NCBI RefSeq assembly: GCF_035594125.1
Contig: NC_087163.1
Span: 11,876,001 to 11,940,000, forward strand
Reading direction: 5' to 3'
DNA length: 64,000 nt
From: Scylla paramamosain
Lineage: Eukaryota > Arthropoda > Malacostraca > Decapoda > Portunidae
A program made the position numbers and the translations under genes. Every line of letters starts with the position of its first letter. Position 1 is the stretch's first letter. This document shows positions 53,301-64,000 of the stretch, in pieces. The notes below the pieces were generated by a model, which saw only the letters and a list, made by a program, of their open reading frames with translations, was not told where the DNA came from and searched no databases.

Positions 53301-55150
53301 TTATCGTTTTGATGCCTAACAAGCTGAAAATCACTCAAAAGACAGGTTTCTGGTAAAGTCGTTTAATTTACTCATATAGGTGGCTTTGCATGCACTTTAG
53401 GGTTTGGTAAATAACAGTCGGTAAAAAAGCTAAAATTAACTTTTTTGATAATGATCTTTTATCACATAATTGCCCTGAATTTTGCCAGAATTTGGCATCT
53501 CGGTACCTATGAAGATGAATAAAAAAATATAAAAAATTCCTGTTTTTCTATTTATTTATTTATTTTTTTTCTGAATAAAGTGTGTTACTTGTGGGTTTTA
53601 CCTTTTTGGTTCTTAAGGAACTGGAAAACACTCATAATACACGTTTCTCGTAATATCCTTTCCTTTCCCAAACATAAGGTTCTTTGCATGTATTTAAGCG
53701 TTTTTTATAGATCACATGATTAAAAAACACTCAAAATACCTGTTGTTGGTTATGTTATTTTGTTTCTATATAAAGTGTGTTTTGCATTAGTTTTAGCGCA
53801 TATAAGGAGCTGAAAAACACTTAAAGGCAAGTTCTTGGTAAACGTTGGTTTTATTCCATGTAATGTGATTGCCCTTCTTTTTAGTGCTTCATTGCCTAAG
53901 ACTCTCAAAAACACTCAAAAGATACTTTTCTGGTAATGTCATTTTTTTCCCACATAAAGCTATATTCGCATGGAATTTCGTTTTTTTTTTTTAACTAAGA
54001 ATGTGAAATAACACTCAAAATACACGCATTTAGTAAGGTTGTTTTGTTTTTCTATTAAGAGTTTTATTCATGAGTTTCAGCATTTTGGTATCTAAGAAAC
54101 TTCTCCATATATACGAGTTTTTGTGTTTTTTGCCTTGTGGATCTTTTGAAACTATAAAACACTCATTATACACGTTTCTCGTAATGTCCTTTTGTTTCCC
54201 AATATAGATTGCTTTGCATGCATTTTCGCGTTTTTTTTTTTGTAGGTAACAAGTTCAAAAATACTCAAAATATACGTTTTTGAGGATGTTTTTCTATTTC
54301 TTCGTATTGGTTGGTTTGCATCCGTTTTAGCGTTTTTCTACTTAAAACACTGAGAAGACATGTTTTCAGTAATATTGTTTTGGATTCCCATATTGAGTTA
54401 CTTCAATGGTATTTATCGTTTTGGTGCCTAACATGCTAAAAAACAGTCAAAAGACAGGTTTCTTGTAAAGTTGTTTAATTTCCATATATAGGTGGCTTTG
54501 CATGCACTTTAGGGTTTGGTACATAACAGTCCGAAAAAAAAATTTAGAATTAACTTTTTTGATAATGTTCTTTTTTCCACATAATTTCCCTGAATTTTGC
54601 CAGAATTTTGGCATCTTGGCACCTATGAAGATGAATAACAAAAAAAAAAATTGCTATTTTTTTATTTATTTTTTTTTTCTCTATAAAGAGTGTTATTTGT
54701 GGGTTTTAGCTTTTTGGTACTTAAGGAACTTAAAAACACTCATAATGCATGTTTCTCATAACGTCCTTTCGTTTCCCAAATATAGGGTTCTTTGCATGTA
54801 TTTAAGCAAAAACACTCAAAATACATGTTTTTTGTAATGTTTTTTTCTATATCTCCATAAAGGGTGTTTTGCATGTGTTTTAGCGTTTCAATATGTAAGG
54901 AGCTGAAAAACACTTAAAGGCAAGTTCTTGGTAAAATTAGGTTTTATTTCCATGTAATGTGATTGCCCTGCTTTATAGTGCTTTATTGCCTAACACGCTC
55001 AAAAACACTCAAAAGACACTTCTGGTAATGTCATTTTTTTTTTCCACATAAAGCTTGTTTCACATGCAATTTGGGGTTTTGGTAACTAAGAATGTGAAAA
55101 ACACTCAAAATACACGCATTTGGTAAGGTTGTTCTGTATCTCAATTAAGA
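47363..55150 (+). repeat. Satellite, 1.1-kb type
   Basis: Forward array with linkers near 48150, 49085, 51260, 52490, 53515 and 54630. The first 1.7 kb repeats the subfamily-A flank of block 1 (tatgaacatcaata, ttcttttgcccgaaaataat at about 48795, ttcccaaag then aatattgccag near 49040). A short restart (gaaactagctagtttcgcatg) lies near 51835. No gene is seen. Confidence 0.92.
48774..48795. repeat. Perfect 9-bp hairpin in monomer a
   Basis: ttgtggttc and gaaccacaa around a ttgt loop, followed by aagttcttttgcccgaaaa. The related pieces near 10064 and 50775 have a degraded second arm. It lies in the 50-bp insertion of the a-type monomer. Confidence 0.8.
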
Positions 55151-55320
55151 GTGTTATTCATGAGTTTCAGCGTTTTGGTACCTAAGAATCTCAAAAACAC
55201 TCATAATGCACGTTTCTCGTAATGTCGCTCTTTTTCTTCATATAGGGTGCTTTGCATGCATTTTGGCATTTTTTTTCACGTAATAGCTGAAAAACACTAG
55301 AAATACACGCTTTTGGTAAT
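55151..55320 (+). repeat. Satellite, 5-mer type
   Basis: From about 55160 the a monomer lacks the 50-bp insertion (cctaagaatctcaaaaacac runs directly into cataatgcacgtttctcg), so the array has changed to the 5-mer type. It breaks off in monomer b at ggtaat, where the LINE remnant is inserted. Confidence 0.82.
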
Positions 55321-56112
55321 AAGAACATAAGAACATAAGAAATAAGTAAATCTGTAAGAAGAATCTGCTATTATTGACTCCATTATTTTACATTCAACAG
55401 AAGTTAAGCTGACAGGTTAGACGTTAAACTTTTATCTCCTTTCTTAAAGGTAGGTACTATATTCGCCTGCCTCCGAATTACCGATACCTCACATGACTAA
55501 AGTGATTTCCTAAGGACAGAAACTAACAGTTTACTTATAACCTTTTTCCTTTCCTTAAATACTGTGGAATATTTTTCATCTGGTCCTGGTGACTTGAACT
55601 TTTCAACTTATCTATCTCCTGTTCCACTATCTCTTTTAGTTATGGTAATATCTGTCAGCTTCTCATCCTCTTCTACTCTAAATATCTTCTCACTATTCGG
55701 CAAATCCTGCATGTTTTCCTGGGCAAAGACAATTAAAAAATACTCGCTCACAATTTTACTAATCTCCTCTCAACAACTAATCAGGTCTCATTCTGCTGTC
55801 TTTAAGGAACTATTGTTTCTCTATTCTTCGTCTTATATGCCTGATAAAATCCCTTGAGGTCCATCTTCGCTTGGCTGGCTACCTTTAATTCATAACTATT
55901 TTTAGCTTTCCTTGTTAAACTCCTGACTTTTCTAATTCATTATATTATGGCCTTAAAACCACTTCCCCTGTCTTTAATCTCATATATACTTCTCCTTCGC
56001 CCTATGTAGTGTTTTAACCTCAGTCATCCATTTAGGACCATTTTTCTGTGATCTTATTCTTCTGTAAGGGATATTCCCTAACTTTCTTGAATGTAATTTA
56101 TCAACGAAATAT
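55321..56112 (-). pseudogene. Decayed non-LTR (LINE) retrotransposon fragment, CR1/Jockey-like RT
   Basis: The only other non-satellite stretch. Read on the minus strand across shifts and stops it encodes, in order: a pre-RT linker (PKWMT near 56020-56040), a segment with EDEKLTDI near 55655-55680, the RT start SPGPDE near 55577-55595, and FKKGDKSLTSN near 55416-55450. These are the usual first landmarks of a CR1/Jockey-type reverse transcriptase. The RT then stops, and the fragment ends at 55321-55341 in repeats of the octamer AAGAACAT (ATGTTCTT in the element's direction), like the short tandem tails of CR1-group LINEs. The catalytic part of RT is missing, so it is an internally deleted, dead copy. 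It interrupts a single b monomer: satellite stops at ggtaat and resumes at cttctccataaag. Assignment to an exact clade is uncertain. Confidence 0.85.
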
Positions 56113-59026
56113 TTATTTCGCTTCTCCATAAAGGGTGTTTTGCATGGGTTTTAGCGTTTCTGTACATAAGAACCACGTTTTTTAGTAATGTTGTTTTGTA
56201 TTCCTTTATAGAGTGCTTTCCATGTTTTTTTTAGCGTTCTGGTGTCTAACACGTTGAAAAACACTCAAAAGGCACGTTGATGATAATGTCGTTTCGTTTC
56301 CCGATAAAGGGGACTTCCAATGCATTTTGTCTTTTGGTACTTAACAATATGAAAAAGAGTTTAAGTAAAAGTTTTCGGTAGAGTTGTTTTTCCATATAAA
56401 GTGTTAATCATGTGTTTTTGAGTCTTGGTACCTAAAAAGCTCAAAATCTCTCATAATACACTTTTCTCGTAATGTCCTTTGTTTTCTCCATGTAGGATGC
56501 TTTGCGTGTAATTTGGCATTTTTTTACTTAACAAGCACAAAAACAATCAAAATACAAGTTTTTGGTAATGTTATTCTGTTTCTCCATAAAGGTTGTTTTG
56601 CATGCTTTTCAGCGATTTCGCACATAAGAAGGTCAAAAACACTCTAAAGATACTTTCTTGGTAATGTTATTTTATATTGCCAAATAGGGTGTTTTCAATG
56701 CTTTTTAGCATTTTGATTCCTAACACTCAAGTTTCCTGTAATATAGTTTTGCTTCTTCATATAGAGATCTGCATGCATTATGATGTTTTGCTACATAATA
56801 TGAGAAACGCTGAAAATAAAGGTTTCAGGTAATGTTGTTCTTTTTCTCTATATAGGGTGCTATTCATGCGTTTTAGCGTTTTGGTACTTAGGAAGCTCAA
56901 AAACACTAATAAAATTTTTTTCTCCTAATGTCTTTCTATTTCCCCATATAGGATGCTTCGTATGTATTTTGACGTTTTGGTACATAACAAGGTAAAAAAA
57001 AAAAATTAAAAACACGTTTTTGGTGATGTTCTGTTTCTCTATTAAGAAATATAGGATATATTCAATTTTTATTCAAGCGGTTTAGTGTTTGGTACTTAAG
57101 AGACTCAAAACACTGACAATGCACATTTTTCGTAATGTTCTATCGTTTCCCCATACAGGGTGCTTTACATGCATTTTTAATATGATGTACGTAACAGACT
57201 CAAAAAGACTCAAAATACACGTTTTTGATAAGGTTTTTCTATTTGGTAAGGTTATTCGTGTTTGTTGCACGTGTTTTAGCGTTTTGGTACGTAAAAAGTT
57301 TAAAACACTTAAAAGACATGCTTATTATTTTGCATTTCTATATAAGGTGCTTTCTATGCTATTTAGCATTTATGTGAAAAACACATAAAAACACATTTCT
57401 TACATTATTGTTAAATTTTCTCGTACAGCAAGCAAGCATTATGGTGTTTTGCTACCTGACAATGTGAAAAACATTCAAATTACACGATTTTGGTAATTTG
57501 TTTCTCTTTCTCCATACAGTGTGCTACTCATTTATTTTAGCGTTTTGGTACCTAAGAAGCTAGAAAAAAAAATTCACAATACACGTTTTTTCTTATGTCC
57601 TTTCATTTCCTCATATAGGGTCTTTTTGGTGCTTTGGTACCTAACAGGGTGTTTGCATGTATTTTGACATTTTAGTTCGTAAGAACCTAAAAAAAAAAAA
57701 AACACTCCAAAGACACGTTTTAGTAAAGTTGTTTTGTATTCCCCTATAGGGTGATTTCGTTGCTTCTTACTGATTTGGTGCCTAACACGCACAAAAAAAA
57801 TAACAAAAGACAAGTTTCTAGTGATTTCGTTTCGTTTCTTCATATAGGTTGCTTTACATGCATGTTGGCGTTTTGGTAATTATCAATGTAAAAAAATACA
57901 CGTTTTTGGTAAGGTTGTTGTTTTTCTTCAGAGGACTATTGAAGCTTTTTACTGATTTGGTACTTAAGAAAGTAATAAAGAAAAATAACATAAACGTTTC
58001 TCGTAATGTCCTTTCATTTCCATATGCAGGGTGTTTTGTTTGATGATAGGCGATTTTGTACATAATACGCTCAAAGACACTCAAAATGCACGTTTTTGGT
58101 AAATGTATTCTGTTTCTCTATATAGGGTATTTTCATGCGTTTTTAATGTCGTTTCATATATCTATTTCTCCATATAGGGTGTTATTCATGCGTTTTACCC
58201 TTTTGATACTAAGAAGGTCAAAAACACTCATAATACACGTTTCTCGTAATGACTTCATTTTTCCCATATAGGGTATTTTCGATTCATTTAGGCGTTTTTT
58301 ATGTAACAATCTTACAAAACACTCAAAATACTTGTTTTTGGTAATGTTATTCTGTTTCTCCATAAAGGATGTTTTCTATGTTTTTTTTTTGTTATTTTTA
58401 TCGTTTTGGTACGTAGGACACTCAAAAGAAACGTTTTCTTAATGTTGTTTTGTATTCCCATATCAGGTGATTTGTATGCTTTTTAGCATTTTTGTGCCTA
58501 ACACGCTGAAGAACATATTTTAGATACGTTTCTGAAATCTCGTTTCCTTTCCCCAAATAGGGGGCTTTACATGCATTATGGCGTTTTGATTCATAACAAT
58601 GTGAAAACACTGAAAATTTACGTTTTTGGTAATGTTATTTCATATAGAGTGTTATTCATGCATTTTAGCGACTTCGTATCTAATAAGTAAAAAAAAACAC
58701 CAATAGTACACATTTTAATAACGTCTTTTCATTTTCCCATTTAAGATATTATATATGCATTTTGGCGTTTTTCTACTTAACTAACTCAGAAACACTCGAA
58801 ATATTTGTTTTTGATTTTATTTCTCCATGTTTTTTTTTTCATGCGATTTAGCGTTTCGGTACGTAAGAAAGTAAAAAATAATGAAAACACACGTTTATGG
58901 TAAAGTTGTTTTGTTTTCCTTTATAGGGTGCTTTCCATGCTTTTTAGCGTTTTGGTGCCTAGCACGCCAATAAACATTCCAAAGGCACTTTTCTGGAAAT
59001 CGCATTTCCTTTCCTCATATAGGGTA
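56113..59026 (+). repeat. Satellite, 5-mer type (about 475 bp)
   Basis: The clearest display of the 5-mer order: b, c, d, e, a repeat in turn, with the b core (tctgtttctccataaagg) near 56100 and again at 56578, about 478 bp apart. Monomers differ a good deal from one another and between cycles. No gene is seen; all frames here are short. Confidence 0.88.
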
Positions 59027-59359
59027 CAAAAACATGTATTAGTAGTGTTTTCGAAAACGCCAAAGTGCATGCAAAGTAAGCTATACGGGAGAAACAAAAC
59101 GTGTCTTTTGAATGTTTTCAGCTGTTTACGTACCAAAACACTAAAATGTAGGGAAAAGAAACTTCATGGAGAAACAAAATATTATTGCCAAAAACGTGTA
59201 TTTTGAATGTTTTTTAAGCTTATTACGTACCAACACGCAAAAATTCATCCATTTCATTTTATTTCGGTGCTTTTCAACGTTAGCACCAAAACTCTAAAGA
59301 GCATGGAAGACACTCTATATAGAAATCAAAACAACATTATCAAAATGGTGTCTTTTGAG
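59027..59359 (-). repeat. Inverted stretch of 5-mer-type satellite
   Basis: About 330 bp in reverse orientation (aaaacgccaaagtgcatgc, aaacgtgtcttttgaatg, accaaaactctaaagagc). Its breakpoints are not those of the recurring blocks in the 1.1-kb arrays. Confidence 0.8.

Positions 59360-64000
<4,641 letters not shown>

Noticed and set aside
54502..54837. A recurring small protein-like frame (about 60-110 residues, ending near NTQNTCFW) at 6698, 16034, 18753, 52508, 54502, 62593 and elsewhere
   Set aside because: It recurs because the satellite unit recurs. It starts at different points, is broken by stops and shifts in most units, has no coding signature and crosses the A-run/T-run linker.
55564..55857. 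97-residue forward frame in the non-satellite stretch
   Set aside because: It is antisense to the LINE reverse-transcriptase remnant, which has recognisable motifs on the minus strand.

Overview
The window looks like heterochromatin from an animal nuclear genome. Almost all of it is one very large, AT-rich tandem satellite array with no host gene. Two transposable elements sit in it: a recent Ty3/gypsy-class LTR retrotransposon (10385-16043) and an old, decayed LINE fragment (about 55321-56112). The eukaryotic source is certain from these elements. A marine invertebrate, perhaps a decapod crustacean, is my guess from the style of both elements, not something the sequence proves.

Satellite. 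The basic monomer is about 95 bp and runs roughly: tttagcgttttggtac, then a cactcaaaa core, then acgtttttggtaatg, then ccatatagggtg and a GCATGC-like end. Five monomer types (called a-e here) follow in fixed order. a has the cataatacacgtttctcg core. b has attctgtttctccataaag. c has ttttgtattcccatat. d has cctaacacgctcaaaaac. e has taacaatgtgaaaaac. Together they give a 5-mer unit of about 475 bp, best seen at 55151-61654 and, more decayed, at 1-3382 and 34966-37142. Most of the rest is built from a larger unit of about 1.1 kb. I read that unit as two diverged 5-mers (ten monomers) plus two insertions, one of about 50 bp in an a-type monomer and one of about 100 bp (A-run/T-run linker) in an e-type monomer. 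Above that level, an inverted block of about 440-480 bp with the same two breakpoints recurs at 8201, 17233, 24603, 33082 and 46885, with a truncated relative at 26246. These blocks and their flanks fall into two subfamilies of multi-kb copies.

Layout. 1-3382: 5-mer-type satellite with two orientation switches. 3383-34965: 1.1-kb-type satellite with inverted blocks, a (TA)112 tract and the LTR element. 34966-37142: an island of 5-mer-type satellite in reverse orientation. 37143-55150: 1.1-kb type. 55151-61654: 5-mer type, holding the LINE remnant and a short inverted stretch. 61655-61879: a second long (TA)n tract exactly at the change back to the 1.1-kb type, which runs to the end of the window.

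LTR element. It lies on the minus strand with two 631-bp LTRs differing at about six sites, a 4-bp ATAT target duplication, a primer-binding site matching the 3' end of tRNA-Pro, and a polypurine tract. The coding region encodes Gag (acidic/basic coiled coil, capsid-like region, one CCHC knuckle), protease, reverse transcriptase and RNase H. RNase H is the last domain, and what looks like the start of the integrase region lies between protease and RT. That is the PR-IN-RT-RH order of Gmr1-like Ty3/gypsy elements. The integrase core is missing, an in-frame TGA interrupts Gag, and the protease D-T-G is D-T-C. This copy therefore looks recent but unable to move by itself.
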